Shown in pieces: positions 8,963-17,622 of a DNA stretch of 64,000 nt. The translations under genes and the position numbers were made by a program. The notes beneath the pieces are model-generated. The model was not told the origin of the DNA. It searched no databases and saw only the letters and a list, made by a program, of their open reading frames with translations. The DNA is taken from NCBI RefSeq assembly GCF_020685205.1, contig NZ_JAJERB010000008.1:62001-126000 (forward strand), read 5' to 3'. Position 1 is the stretch's first letter. The number at the start of each line of letters is the position of its first letter. This DNA comes from Hymenobacter translucens. GTDB lineage: Bacteria > Bacteroidota > Bacteroidia > Cytophagales > Hymenobacteraceae.

Positions 8963-8984
8963 TTTTTGCGTAATACCCTCTACT

Positions 8985-9656
8985 ATGCCCAGGCGCATTC
9001 TTCTGTTTTTGATACCTCTGCTCCTGCTGGCCGCTCTTGCGTACCCGCGGCTCTCGCGCCGGCTGAGCCATTTTCAGCAAAGCAGACAGGCAGCTGCGGC
9101 AATAGCTGAAATAGGGCCGCGCCTGCACGACGGGGACCTGATTTTTCAGACTTCCCGGTCGGCTCAAAGCCAGGCCATTCAGCTGGCGACGCACTCGGCC
9201 TACAGCCACTGCGGCATCCTGTTCCGGCGCGGCAACGAGTGGCGGGTATTTGAGGCGGTGCAGCCGGTGAGCGAAACCTCCCTGGCTTCCTGGGTGGCCC
9301 GGGGCAAGGATGGAACGTTTGTGGTGAAACGCCTGCGCGACGCGCCAACCGGGCTGACGCCCGCCGCCCTGCGCCGCCTGCGGGCTGCCGGGGAAAAGTA
9401 CCGCGGCAAAGGCTACGACCTGTACTTTGGCTGGTCGGACGAGCGGATTTACTGCTCGGAGCTCTTGTGGAAGATGTACCGGCAGGCCACCGGCCGCGAA
9501 ATCGGGCAGCTTCAGACGTTAAGGGAATTCGACCTGAGCCACCCCGCCGTGCAGGCCAAGCTGCGGGAGCGGTACGGCAAGCAGATTCCGCTGAATGAAA
9601 AGGTGATTTCCCCGGTCCGGATGCTGGAAAGCAGGGAGCTGGTAACGGTGCGCTAA
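8985..9656 (+). CDS. YiiX/YebB-like permuted papain-fold (NlpC/P60-type) cysteine hydrolase
   Basis: 223 residues with one N-terminal hydrophobic segment (4-20) acting as signal or anchor. The order His (SHCGIL, His75) before Cys (IYCSELLWK, Cys157) is the circularly permuted arrangement of the YiiX/YebB branch of NlpC/P60-like proteins. D-G-D-L-I-F-Q at about 49-55 is another family signature. Such enzymes cleave or transfer acyl or peptide groups, often in the envelope, but the substrate of this one is unknown. The start at 8985 directly follows the palindromic repeat. Confidence 0.82.
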   Translation: MPRRILLFLIPLLLLAALAYPRLSRRLSHFQQSRQAAAAIAEIGPRLHDGDLIFQTSRSAQSQAIQLATHSAYSHCGILFRRGNEWRVFEAVQPVSETSLASWVARGKDGTFVVKRLRDAPTGLTPAALRRLRAAGEKYRGKGYDLYFGWSDERIYCSELLWKMYRQATGREIGQLQTLREFDLSHPAVQAKLRERYGKQIPLNEKVISPVRMLESRELVTVR

Positions 9657-9673
9657 GCCAAGCAGACGCTGGC

Positions 9674-9726
9674 TGACACAAAAAGGCCTGACACAAAAAA
9701 GATTTGTGTCAGGCCTTTTTGTGTCA
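9674..9726. terminator. Long perfect hairpin terminator
   Basis: Two exact 24-base complementary arms (9674-9697, 9703-9726) around a five-base loop. The arms contain aggcc flanked by A and T runs, so the structure can work in both directions. Confidence 0.85.
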
Positions 9727-9906
9727 AGCCCGGCCATTCGCCAGCTTTGGTTGGTAGCATTGGGCAGTGGTTAATCTTGCAGCCTCCACGCGTAACCCCG
9801 CCCGCAACTTCCTACCTTCGCCACTGCGCTGCCCTTCGGGGCCGGCCGCGCGCAACTGTTTGGCTTGCTCCGGAGTTCTTAGTGCTCCATTACGTTTCAG
9901 CATCCT

Positions 9907-11979
9907 TTGTTTACTACCGCTTCTCCCTGGCTTATCCTGCTTTGTCTTCTGGCCGGCGCCGGCTATGCCGCGCTGCTGTACTCGGCCCGGGCGCCCTGGA
10001 GCAAAGCCCTGAACTATGGCCTGGCGGTGCTGCGCTTCGTGGTGGTGAGCTTCCTGGCGTTTCTGCTGCTTTCCCCATTCCTGAAAACCAGCACCAACAC
10101 CACCGAACAGCCCACCGTCGTGCTGGCGGTCGACAACTCCCAGTCGGTGGGACTGTTTACGCCCCCGGCGGTGCTGAGCCAGGCCACCGCGGGTTTGCAG
10201 CAGCTGGGCCAGACGCTCCGCAGCCAGGGCTTCCGGGTTGAAACCCGCACCCTGGACGCCACCGCCCGCCCCACCCGGCCCGACTCCCTGCAGTTCAAAG
10301 CCGCCGCCACCGACCTCGACGCGCTGCTCGGCGGGGTGCAGGAAGGCTACGAGGGCCGCAACCTGGCCGGGGTGGTGCTCGTGTCCGACGGCATCGTGAA
10401 TCAGGGCCGCTCCCCGGCCTACGCCGACTACCGCTTTCCTATCTACACGGTGGCCGTAGGCGACACCGTTCCCAAGAAGGATTTGAGCGTAACGGCGCTC
10501 AACTACAACCGCATTGCTTTCAGCGGCAACCGGTTTCCCATTGAGGCGGAAATCAGCTATGAAGGGTTTGCCGGCTCGGCCATTACCGTGCAGCTGCGCG
10601 AAAACGGCCGGGTGCTCGACTCGAAGCGCGTGCCGCTGCCGGCGGGCCGGCGCCGCACCAAGACCACCTTCCTGCTCACGGCCCCAGCTCCCGGTAAGCG
10701 CCGCTACGAAGTGGCAATTCCAGTGCAGCCCGGCGAGTTTACGCCCCTCAACAACAGTAAAGCCGCCTACCTGGAAGTAGTGAAGGGCAAGCTGCGGGTG
10801 CTGCTGGCCGCGGCGGCTCCCCACCCCGACCTGAAAGCCCTGCGCGCCGCTATCCTGCAGAACGACAATTTCGATCTGTCGTTTTACCTGCCCGGCATCT
10901 CCCCGCTTAAGGCCCAGGACTTCGACGTTGCCATTCTCCATCAGCTGCCGGCCCGCACCGGCGAAGGCGCCGAGGTACTGGCCCAGGTGAAAAGCCGCCG
11001 GGTGCCCGCGCTCTATATTATCGGGTCCCAGTCGGACCTGAACGCCTACAACGGCCTGGGCACCGGCCTGACCATCACGCCCCGGGGCCAGCAGACCGAT
11101 GAGGTGCTGCCCGTGCTCAACGCCTCCTTTTCCCGCTTCACGTTTGAAGATGACGCCGCCCGTCGCTTTGCCGCCTACCCGCCCGCCCCGGTGCCGTTCG
11201 GCGACTTTCGGGTGAGCGGCAACGCCGAGGTGGCGCTGTTCCAGCAGGTGGGCCGGGTGAAAACCACCAAGCCCCTGCTGGTCTTCGGCGGCTCGGCCGA
11301 GCAGCGCCAGGCTACCCTGACCACCGAAGGCAGCTGGCTCTGGCGCCTGCAGGAAGCGGCCGAAAACCAGGACCGCCCCGACGCCTACGACCGGCTCGTG
11401 GGCCGCACCCTGCAGCTGCTCACCCAGAATGCCAACAAGAAGCGCCTCGACGTGTATCCCACCCAGGATGCCTTCACCAGCGCCGACGACGTGACCTTCG
11501 CGGCCGAAACCTACAACGCCATCTTTGAGCGCACCTACGGACAGACCATTGCCCTCACGCTCACCGATGAGCAGAACAAGGCCCGGCAGTTCAGCTTCAC
11601 CAACTCCGAAGACAACTCTGCCCTGCACCTGGGTGCTTTGCCCGGTGGGCTGTACCGCTACGAGGCCCGCGCGACGCTGAACGGTCAGCCCCAGACCGAC
11701 CGGGGCGAGGTACTGGTGCAGGAGCAGCAGCTCGAAGCCCTGGAGGCCCGCGCCGACCACAACCTGCTCGCCCAGCTTTCCGGGCGCTCCGGCTCCCGCC
11801 TCTACTACCCCAGCCAGTTCGACCAGCTCACCCGCGACATCCGCAGCGCCGGCTACAAGCCCGTCATCAGCACCCAGGAAGACCTGAAGGACCTGATTAA
11901 CCTGAAATGGCTGTTCTTCTTACTGCTGGCCCTGGTCACTGCCGAGTGGGCCACGCGCAAGTATTCGGGTAGTATCTGA
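9907..11979 (+). CDS. Membrane-anchored von Willebrand factor A domain protein
   Basis: 690 residues. Two N-terminal transmembrane helices (about 5-25 and 38-58) are followed by a VWA-like domain with the metal-binding D-x-S-x-S signature (Asp76, D-N-S-Q-S) and the VVLVSDG strand, then a long extracytoplasmic region with beta-sandwich character, and a C-terminal helix at about 667-682. The layout resembles BatA/BatB-like and 'VWA-domain' membrane proteins of Bacteroidota, but no MoxR ATPase or bat genes adjoin it. The start appears to be TTG at 9907: an in-frame TAG lies just upstream and no ATG precedes the first helix. Confidence 0.8.
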   Translation: MFTTASPWLILLCLLAGAGYAALLYSARAPWSKALNYGLAVLRFVVVSFLAFLLLSPFLKTSTNTTEQPTVVLAVDNSQSVGLFTPPAVLSQATAGLQQLGQTLRSQGFRVETRTLDATARPTRPDSLQFKAAATDLDALLGGVQEGYEGRNLAGVVLVSDGIVNQGRSPAYADYRFPIYTVAVGDTVPKKDLSVTALNYNRIAFSGNRFPIEAEISYEGFAGSAITVQLRENGRVLDSKRVPLPAGRRRTKTTFLLTAPAPGKRRYEVAIPVQPGEFTPLNNSKAAYLEVVKGKLRVLLAAAAPHPDLKALRAAILQNDNFDLSFYLPGISPLKAQDFDVAILHQLPARTGEGAEVLAQVKSRRVPALYIIGSQSDLNAYNGLGTGLTITPRGQQTDEVLPVLNASFSRFTFEDDAARRFAAYPPAPVPFGDFRVSGNAEVALFQQVGRVKTTKPLLVFGGSAEQRQATLTTEGSWLWRLQEAAENQDRPDAYDRLVGRTLQLLTQNANKKRLDVYPTQDAFTSADDVTFAAETYNAIFERTYGQTIALTLTDEQNKARQFSFTNSEDNSALHLGALPGGLYRYEARATLNGQPQTDRGEVLVQEQQLEALEARADHNLLAQLSGRSGSRLYYPSQFDQLTRDIRSAGYKPVISTQEDLKDLINLKWLFFLLLALVTAEWATRKYSGSI

Positions 11980-12125
11980 GTTTCGGGCCGGAGTGGTCCG
12001 CCTCGTCTTATTTTTTGCACGGTAGCGCAGGACCAGTGCCCGTGAAACCCGTCGCTTTGCAGTGCACATCACGGCCTGCTGCCTTTCTTTCGCGAACTTG
12101 CGGCCCCAACTGTGCTTCTTCGTCC

Positions 12126-12569
12126 ATGAAACGCCTTTTCTTTATTCTGTTCGCTTCACAGGCCCTACTGACGGGATGCCAGAAGTCGCCGGAGCAGCTG
12201 GCTGAGCAGCTGGTGACGGAGCATATCCAGGGCCGGATGGGCGACCCGAAATATTACCGGGCCGGCCGCTTCGTGACGCGTCCGTATACCGCCCAGGACT
12301 CGGTTTCGTATGCCAACAGCCTGATTGAGCTGTCTGCCCTGGAAAACCCCGGTACGCGGGTATCCCCCATGCTGCCGGCCGCCCCGGACCCTGCCAGGCG
12401 CATCGGCACGCACGTCTTTCACGCCTACGAGGAGCAAACCAGCTACGGCCGTGGGCGCACCACCCGCGACAGCGCTGAATTCGTCGTGTCGCCGAAAGGG
12501 GAAGTAGTACAGCTCGTGCCCGAAGCTGCCCGCAAAGCCCGTCTGGCTAAGCTGCGCGGCGCCAAATAA
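12126..12569 (+). CDS. Small lipoprotein, function unknown
   Basis: 147 residues. MKRLFFILFASQALLTGCQKSPEQ is a good lipoprotein signal (LTGC). The mature part has a helical N-terminal stretch and a mixed, charged C-terminus ending KARLAKLRGAK. No domain is recognised. The ATG at 12126 is chosen over an earlier in-frame start because it begins the signal peptide. It lies 56 bases before the pseudouridine synthase gene and may be co-transcribed. Confidence 0.75.
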   Translation: MKRLFFILFASQALLTGCQKSPEQLAEQLVTEHIQGRMGDPKYYRAGRFVTRPYTAQDSVSYANSLIELSALENPGTRVSPMLPAAPDPARRIGTHVFHAYEEQTSYGRGRTTRDSAEFVVSPKGEVVQLVPEAARKARLAKLRGAK

Positions 12570-12624
12570 CGTATTCACCCGGTCGGCGGCGCTCCGCCGG
12601 ACCACCGATCTTAACTCTCTGCCC

Positions 12625-13494
12625 ATGCGCTACGTCCTCGTCAACAAGCCCTTCGAAGTCCTGACCCAGTTCACCGACGAAAACGGGCGCGCCACGCTCA
12701 AGGACTTCGTGGCCGTTCCGAAAATCTACCCTGTCGGCCGGCTCGACTACGACAGTGAGGGCCTGGTGCTGCTCACCGACGACAAGCCCCTGCAGCACCG
12801 CCTTTCCGAGCCCCGCTACAAGGTGCCGAAAACGTACTGGGTGCAGGTAGAGGGTGAGCCGACCGAGGAAGCCCTGGCTCAGCTGCGGCGCGGCGTCGAC
12901 ATCAAAACCAGCTTCACGGCCCCGGCCGAAGCCCGGCTGCTGCCCGAGCCCCCGGCCATCTGGGAACGGGCCAAGCCCATCCGGTTCCGGGCCAACATTC
13001 CCACTTCCTGGCTGGAAATCACGATTTCTCAGGGCATGAACCGGCAGGTGCGCAAGATGACGGCCGCCGTGGGCTTCCCCACCCTGCGCCTGGTGCGGGT
13101 GCAGATTGCCTTCCTGCGCATCGACGGGCTGGCTCCCGGGCAGTGGCGCGACCTTACCAGCGAGGAAGCCGCCAAGCTCAAAGCGGCGTACTCGTCCAGC
13201 AAGATGCCCGACCAGCGCAGCGTGACGCCGAAAGCTGCCGCCGGCCCCAAGCCGGGAGCGAAGTTCACCGGCTCGCGGCCAGCCGCTGGCAAGCCGGACA
13301 CCGCCCGACCCACTGCCGACAAGCCCGCCGGTGGTAAGCCTGCGGCCGCCCGGGCAGCCAGCTCGGCCCGGGCCAATGGGGCTGGTCCGTCGCGGCCGGC
13401 TGGTGGCGCGGCTGCCCCCCGCGGTGGAGCGGGCCGCAAGCCTGGAGCCGGTGGTCGCCCGGGCAGTGGCAGCCGCAGCGGGGGCCGGTCGTGA
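12625..13494 (+). CDS. RluE-type rRNA large-subunit pseudouridine synthase with basic C-terminal tail
   Basis: 289 residues. The catalytic core (1-190) is of the RsuA/RluE class: N-K-P-F-E-V-L-T-Q-F-T-D, the GRLDYDSEGL motif with catalytic Asp41, and the Q-G-M-N-R-Q-V-R-K-M segment. There is no S4 domain, as in E. coli RluE, which modifies 23S rRNA U2457. The exact target uridine here is inferred. Residues about 195-289 form a low-complexity Ala/Pro/Gly/Lys/Arg tail that is probably disordered and RNA-binding. The last codons overlap the next gene's GTG start by four bases (GTGA), implying translational coupling. Confidence 0.88.
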   Translation: MRYVLVNKPFEVLTQFTDENGRATLKDFVAVPKIYPVGRLDYDSEGLVLLTDDKPLQHRLSEPRYKVPKTYWVQVEGEPTEEALAQLRRGVDIKTSFTAPAEARLLPEPPAIWERAKPIRFRANIPTSWLEITISQGMNRQVRKMTAAVGFPTLRLVRVQIAFLRIDGLAPGQWRDLTSEEAAKLKAAYSSSKMPDQRSVTPKAAAGPKPGAKFTGSRPAAGKPDTARPTADKPAGGKPAAARAASSARANGAGPSRPAGGAAAPRGGAGRKPGAGGRPGSGSRSGGRS

Positions 13495-14429
13495 AGCTGA
13501 AATGGTGGCTGACAGGGCTCCTGCTGGTTTTTGCGGGCATGAACGCCGTGGCCTTTTTCCACGCCTGGCGGTTTACCCACTTCATCAACGCTACCGGCAC
13601 GCACACCGACAACCCTGAGCAGCTGACGGCGCTGCAGAAAGCGGCGGTGCTGGTTACCGGCATCAAAAACCCGAAGCCCGTCAACAGCACGGAGCCGCAA
13701 TTTCCGTTCGTTACCGTTCATCTGCCGAGCCCCAACGGCACGCTGGAAGCCTGGTATGGCCCGGTGCCTCACCCGCGGGGCACCGTGGCGCTTTTTCACG
13801 GCTACACCTCCTCTAAAAGCAAGCTGCTGACCGAGGCAGCCTACTTCCGCCGGCTCGGCTACAGCGTGCTGCTCACCGACTTCGCCGGCAACGGCGGCTC
13901 CTCCGGCAACGTGTGCACCGTGGGCCACCACGAAGCGGCCGACGTTGTGGCCGTCACGCGCTGGCTTGGCCGCCGGCCCGGCCCGGTCATTATCTACGCC
14001 AACTCGATGGGCGCCGTGGCCACGCTCCGGGCCGAAGCCGAACTCGGGGCGAAGCCCGCCGCCAACATCCTGGAATGCCCCTACGGCAGCATGCTGGAAA
14101 CCGCCCAGAGCCGGTTCCGCTCGATGCAGGTCCCTACCTTTCCGATGGCCAATCTGCTGGTGTTCTGGGGCGGGGTGCAAAACAATTTCTGGCCGTTCGA
14201 CCTGGACGCTACCCGCTACGCCGCCCGCGTCCAGACGCCTACCCTGCTCTTCTGGGGCGCCGCCGACCCGCGCGTAACCCGGGCCGAAACCGACGCTATC
14301 TTCACCAGCCTGGCCGGCCCGAAGCAGCGCCAGGATTTCCCCGGGTCGGGCCATGAGCCGTACTGGTGGAAGCACCGGCAGCTGTGGGAAAGCCGGATTG
14401 CGGGGTTTTTGGAGTCCCCGGTCGGTTAG
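13491..14429 (+). CDS. Alpha/beta hydrolase, membrane-anchored
   Basis: 312 residues with an N-terminal hydrophobic segment (about 5-22). The fold is shown by F-H-G-Y-T-S (oxyanion region), the nucleophile elbow A-N-S-M-G-A in which the usual first Gly of G-x-S-x-G is Ala, the acid in GAADPRV and the histidine in GSGHEPYW. The family includes esterases, lipases and peptidases; the substrate is unknown. GTG start overlaps the preceding stop by four bases. The 3' end overlaps the convergent ATP-grasp gene by four bases. Confidence 0.85.
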   Translation: MKLKWWLTGLLLVFAGMNAVAFFHAWRFTHFINATGTHTDNPEQLTALQKAAVLVTGIKNPKPVNSTEPQFPFVTVHLPSPNGTLEAWYGPVPHPRGTVALFHGYTSSKSKLLTEAAYFRRLGYSVLLTDFAGNGGSSGNVCTVGHHEAADVVAVTRWLGRRPGPVIIYANSMGAVATLRAEAELGAKPAANILECPYGSMLETAQSRFRSMQVPTFPMANLLVFWGGVQNNFWPFDLDATRYAARVQTPTLLFWGAADPRVTRAETDAIFTSLAGPKQRQDFPGSGHEPYWWKHRQLWESRIAGFLESPVG

Positions 14430-15214
14430 AATGCCGGTGAACTACCTGGGGCTGCCTTTAAATAGGTCTCTATCAGGCGCGGTATAGCTACCTCGTACAG
14501 TTCGGCTACGCTCCACTCCTTCGTATCGGAAACCTGTCCGTCACCTACCTCGATTATAATCGGCTTTCCGGTTTTGGTATAGGCTACATCGATCGTGTAA
14601 AACCACCGCTCCTGCAACGCCGCCAATGCCGGCTTCAGCGAGTCCGGGAACGATGCTCGTCCGGCACCAAAAGCCTCGTTGCGCACAGCAAAGAAGCGCC
14701 GCTCGGGCTTATCGGACAACACGACAAACTCCCGGAAGAGCAGTAGGTCATCGGGACCAATGCCCTCTTTACCCACCAGGGCTGCATACTGCTCAGGCGA
14801 AGCAACTACCGAGCTGGCGCCGAAGGATTTGCTGACTCCTTTTACAAAGCACCGGTCGTGCAGCAGCGTGTTGCGCACGTACGTCTCTCCTTCCCGAGCC
14901 GTCAGGAGCTGGCTTTTTGGCGTAAAATCCTGAATCTGCCCGTACCAGCCGTTGGCTTGGTGAGAAGCCTGGTACATGGTTTTGGAAACAAGCAAAGGGG
15001 TCAGCAAGGCCAGGGCTTCGTATTCCGGCGGCGTCAGCATCCAGCCCCGATAGAGCGTCGGCTGCTCGGATCGGGGCCGCTGGTAAAGCTTTTGCTGATC
15101 AGCATCAAACAGGCAAACGGTGTGGCCCTTTCGCCGGGCTACGTCCATCTCCTCTTCCCACATAGGGTCGACGACCCGCTGGTACGGCAGGCTTGGCAGA
15201 ATAAGGTTAAGCAT
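14426..15214 (-). CDS. ATP-grasp domain protein
   Basis: 262 residues. The sequence around VRNTLLHDRCFVKGVSKSFG, DDLLLFREFVVL and the C-terminal I-I-I-E-V-G-D-G-Q metal-binding strand fits an ATP-grasp ligase of the compact, DUF4343-like type. Such enzymes form amide or ester bonds through acyl-phosphate intermediates; the substrate is unknown. It is monocistronic and convergent with the hydrolase. The stop codons of the two genes interlock within four bases, without room for a terminator. Confidence 0.7.
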   Translation of the reverse strand: MLNLILPSLPYQRVVDPMWEEEMDVARRKGHTVCLFDADQQKLYQRPRSEQPTLYRGWMLTPPEYEALALLTPLLVSKTMYQASHQANGWYGQIQDFTPKSQLLTAREGETYVRNTLLHDRCFVKGVSKSFGASSVVASPEQYAALVGKEGIGPDDLLLFREFVVLSDKPERRFFAVRNEAFGAGRASFPDSLKPALAALQERWFYTIDVAYTKTGKPIIIEVGDGQVSDTKEWSVAELYEVAIPRLIETYLKAAPGSSPAF

Positions 15215-15492
15215 CAGCGTTCAGGTCAGTAAGGTGGATGGGCAAGAAGTGCACACCTGCTTTCCGCTCAAAGTACGACACGAGGCGACTTCTGCACGCT
15301 TGTCAGGAAAAGTCCTGTTTGCTGAAACAATTCAGGCCAGCGCGTCGCATAACGCGGGTACAAACCGGCTACCGGTGACAATCTGTCACCAAAAACCCGG
15401 GATTCCGGGGCTGGTACGCGTCTTGTAATCCTCCTGCCGCGAGTTATTCGCACCTAGAATCTGACACTCCAACCTAACCATAACCATTCGAC

Positions 15493-17430
15493 ATGGGCAA
15501 AATAATCGGTATTGACCTCGGCACCACCAACTCGTGCGTGGCCGTGATGGAAGGCAACGAGCCGGTCGTAATTCCGAACAGCGAAGGCCGCCGGACGACT
15601 CCTTCGATTGTCGCCTTCCTCGACAACGGCAAGGGTGAGCGGAAAGTGGGTGACCCCGCCAAGCGGCAGGCCATTACCAACCCCCAGAACACCCTGCAGT
15701 CGATTAAGCGCTTTATGGGCCGCAGCTTCTCGGAAGTAACCGAGGAGTCGAAGCACATCAGCTACCAGCTCGAGAAAGGCTCTAACAACACCGTAGCCGT
15801 GAAAATCGGTGACCGGCAGTACACGCCCCAGGAAATTTCGGCCATGGTGCTTCAGAAGATGAAGCAGACCGCGGAGGACTATCTGGGTACGACCGTAACC
15901 GAAGCCGTTATTACGGTGCCGGCTTACTTCAACGACGCCCAGCGCCAGGCTACCAAGGAAGCCGGTGCCATTGCGGGCCTCGACGTGAAGCGCATCATCA
16001 ACGAGCCCACGGCCGCCGCACTGGCCTACGGCCTCGACAAAAAGCATAAGGATCAAAAGATTGCCGTGTACGACCTCGGCGGTGGCACCTTCGATATCTC
16101 CATCCTGGAGCTGGGCGACGGCGTGTTTGAAGTACTGAGCACCAACGGTGACACCCACCTTGGCGGCGACGACTTCGATCAGGTAATCATCAACTTCCTG
16201 GCCGAGACATTCTCTTCTGAGAACGAAGGCCTCGACCTGCGCAAGGACCCCATGGCCCTGCAGCGCCTCAAGGAAGCTTCCGAGAAAGCCAAGGTGGAGC
16301 TGTCCAGCTCGACCGAGACGGAAATCAACCTGCCCTACGTGACGGCCACCGCCTCGGGCCCCAAGCACCTGGTGGTGAAGCTGAGCCGCGCCAAGTTTGA
16401 GCAGCTCGCCGACTCGCTCGTGCGCCGCTCGATGGAGCCCTGCAAAAAGGCTCTCCAGGACGCCGGCCTGAGCACATCGGACATCGACGAGGTAATCCTC
16501 GTGGGTGGCTCGACCCGCATTCCGCGCATCCAGGAAGAAGTTGAGAAGTTCTTCGGCAAGAAGCCTTCGAAGGGCGTTAACCCCGACGAGGTGGTAGCCA
16601 TCGGCGCCGCCATCCAGGGCGGTGTACTGACCGGTGAGGTAAAGGACGTGCTCCTGCTCGACGTGACTCCGCTTTCGCTGGGCATCGAGACCATGGGCGG
16701 CGTGATGACCAAGCTCATCGAGAGCAACACCACCATCCCGACCAAGAAGTCCGAGACCTTCTCCACGGCTTCCGACAACCAGCCTTCGGTGGAGATCCAC
16801 GTACTGCAGGGCGAGCGTCCGCTGGCCAGCCAGAACCGCACCATCGGCCGCTTCCACCTCGACTCGATTCCCCCGGCTCCCCGCGGCGTTCCGCAGATCG
16901 AAGTAACCTTCGACATCGACGCCAACGGTATCCTGCACGTGTCGGCCAAGGACAAAGGCACCGGCAAAGAGCAGAAGATTCGCATCGAAGCCTCGTCGGG
17001 CCTCACCGACGCCGACATCGAGCGGATGCGCAACGAAGCCAAAGCCAACGAAGAGGCTGACAAGCAGGAAAAGGAGCGCATCGAGAAGATCAACCAGGCC
17101 GACTCGATGATCTTCCAGACTGAGAAGCAGTTGAGCGAGTACGGCGACAAGCTGAGCGGCGGCAACAAAACCGCCATCGAAGGTGCCCTGGCTGACCTGC
17201 GCAAAGCGCACGAAAGCAAGGACCTCGCCGCCATCGACACCGCCATGACGGCCATCAACGCCGCCTGGCAGACCGCCTCGACCGAGATGTACAACGCTAC
17301 CCAGGGCGGCGAAGGTCAGCCCCAGCCCAACGGCTACCCCGGCGGCGACGGCCAGCCCGGCAGCAACGGTCAGGGTGCCGGCCACGACAACGTGACCGAC
17401 GTCGACTACGAAGAGGTTGGCAACAAGTAA
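15493..17430 (+). CDS. dnaK: Molecular chaperone DnaK (Hsp70)
   Basis: 645 residues, full length. N-terminal ATPase domain with GIDLGTTNSCVAV, DLGGGTFDISIL and VGGSTRIPRIQ; substrate-binding domain with VLLLDVTPLSLGIETMGG; helical lid rich in charged residues; and a Gly/Pro/Gln/Asn-rich flexible tail ending DVDYEEVGNK, a variant of the usual EEVDD-like end. It refolds proteins with DnaJ and GrpE, neither of which is adjacent. No CIRCE inverted repeat is apparent in the 278-base upstream region. Confidence 0.99.
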   Translation: MGKIIGIDLGTTNSCVAVMEGNEPVVIPNSEGRRTTPSIVAFLDNGKGERKVGDPAKRQAITNPQNTLQSIKRFMGRSFSEVTEESKHISYQLEKGSNNTVAVKIGDRQYTPQEISAMVLQKMKQTAEDYLGTTVTEAVITVPAYFNDAQRQATKEAGAIAGLDVKRIINEPTAAALAYGLDKKHKDQKIAVYDLGGGTFDISILELGDGVFEVLSTNGDTHLGGDDFDQVIINFLAETFSSENEGLDLRKDPMALQRLKEASEKAKVELSSSTETEINLPYVTATASGPKHLVVKLSRAKFEQLADSLVRRSMEPCKKALQDAGLSTSDIDEVILVGGSTRIPRIQEEVEKFFGKKPSKGVNPDEVVAIGAAIQGGVLTGEVKDVLLLDVTPLSLGIETMGGVMTKLIESNTTIPTKKSETFSTASDNQPSVEIHVLQGERPLASQNRTIGRFHLDSIPPAPRGVPQIEVTFDIDANGILHVSAKDKGTGKEQKIRIEASSGLTDADIERMRNEAKANEEADKQEKERIEKINQADSMIFQTEKQLSEYGDKLSGGNKTAIEGALADLRKAHESKDLAAIDTAMTAINAAWQTASTEMYNATQGGEGQPQPNGYPGGDGQPGSNGQGAGHDNVTDVDYEEVGNK

Positions 17431-17469
17431 ACCTTCCCGGCGGCGCTGAGCGCCGTTTCATGACCACTA

Positions 17470-17505
17470 AAAAGGCCCGGAGCATCTGCTTCGGGCCTTT
17501 TTTTG
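17470..17505. terminator. Bidirectional terminator after dnaK
   Basis: Stem aaaggcccgg(a)/(t)tcgggccttt with A and T runs on both sides; it can serve dnaK and the oppositely oriented phosphatase-family gene. Confidence 0.88.
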
Positions 17506-17622
17506 TTTGCTGTCCTGGTGGGCCCTATGCTTAAACGGAAACGGCCGCCGGTGCAGGACCGGGCCTGGGAGTGCGGGGCCGTATCAGCCGGCACGAACCG
17601 GAGCGAGGCCCGTGCCGAAAGC

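Noticed and set aside
9724..11760. Long minus-strand open frame opposite the VWA gene
   Set aside because: Low-complexity Gly/Gln/His-rich translation typical of the reverse strand of GC-rich coding DNA; no domain, and the plus-strand gene is clear.
15215..15492. CIRCE or other heat-shock operator before dnaK
   Set aside because: No TTAGCACTC-N9-GAGTGCTAA-like inverted repeat is visible in the upstream region.
15454..17385. Open frame of 643 codons antisense to dnaK
   Set aside because: Product of GC-rich codon bias on the opposite strand; dnaK is unmistakable on the plus strand.
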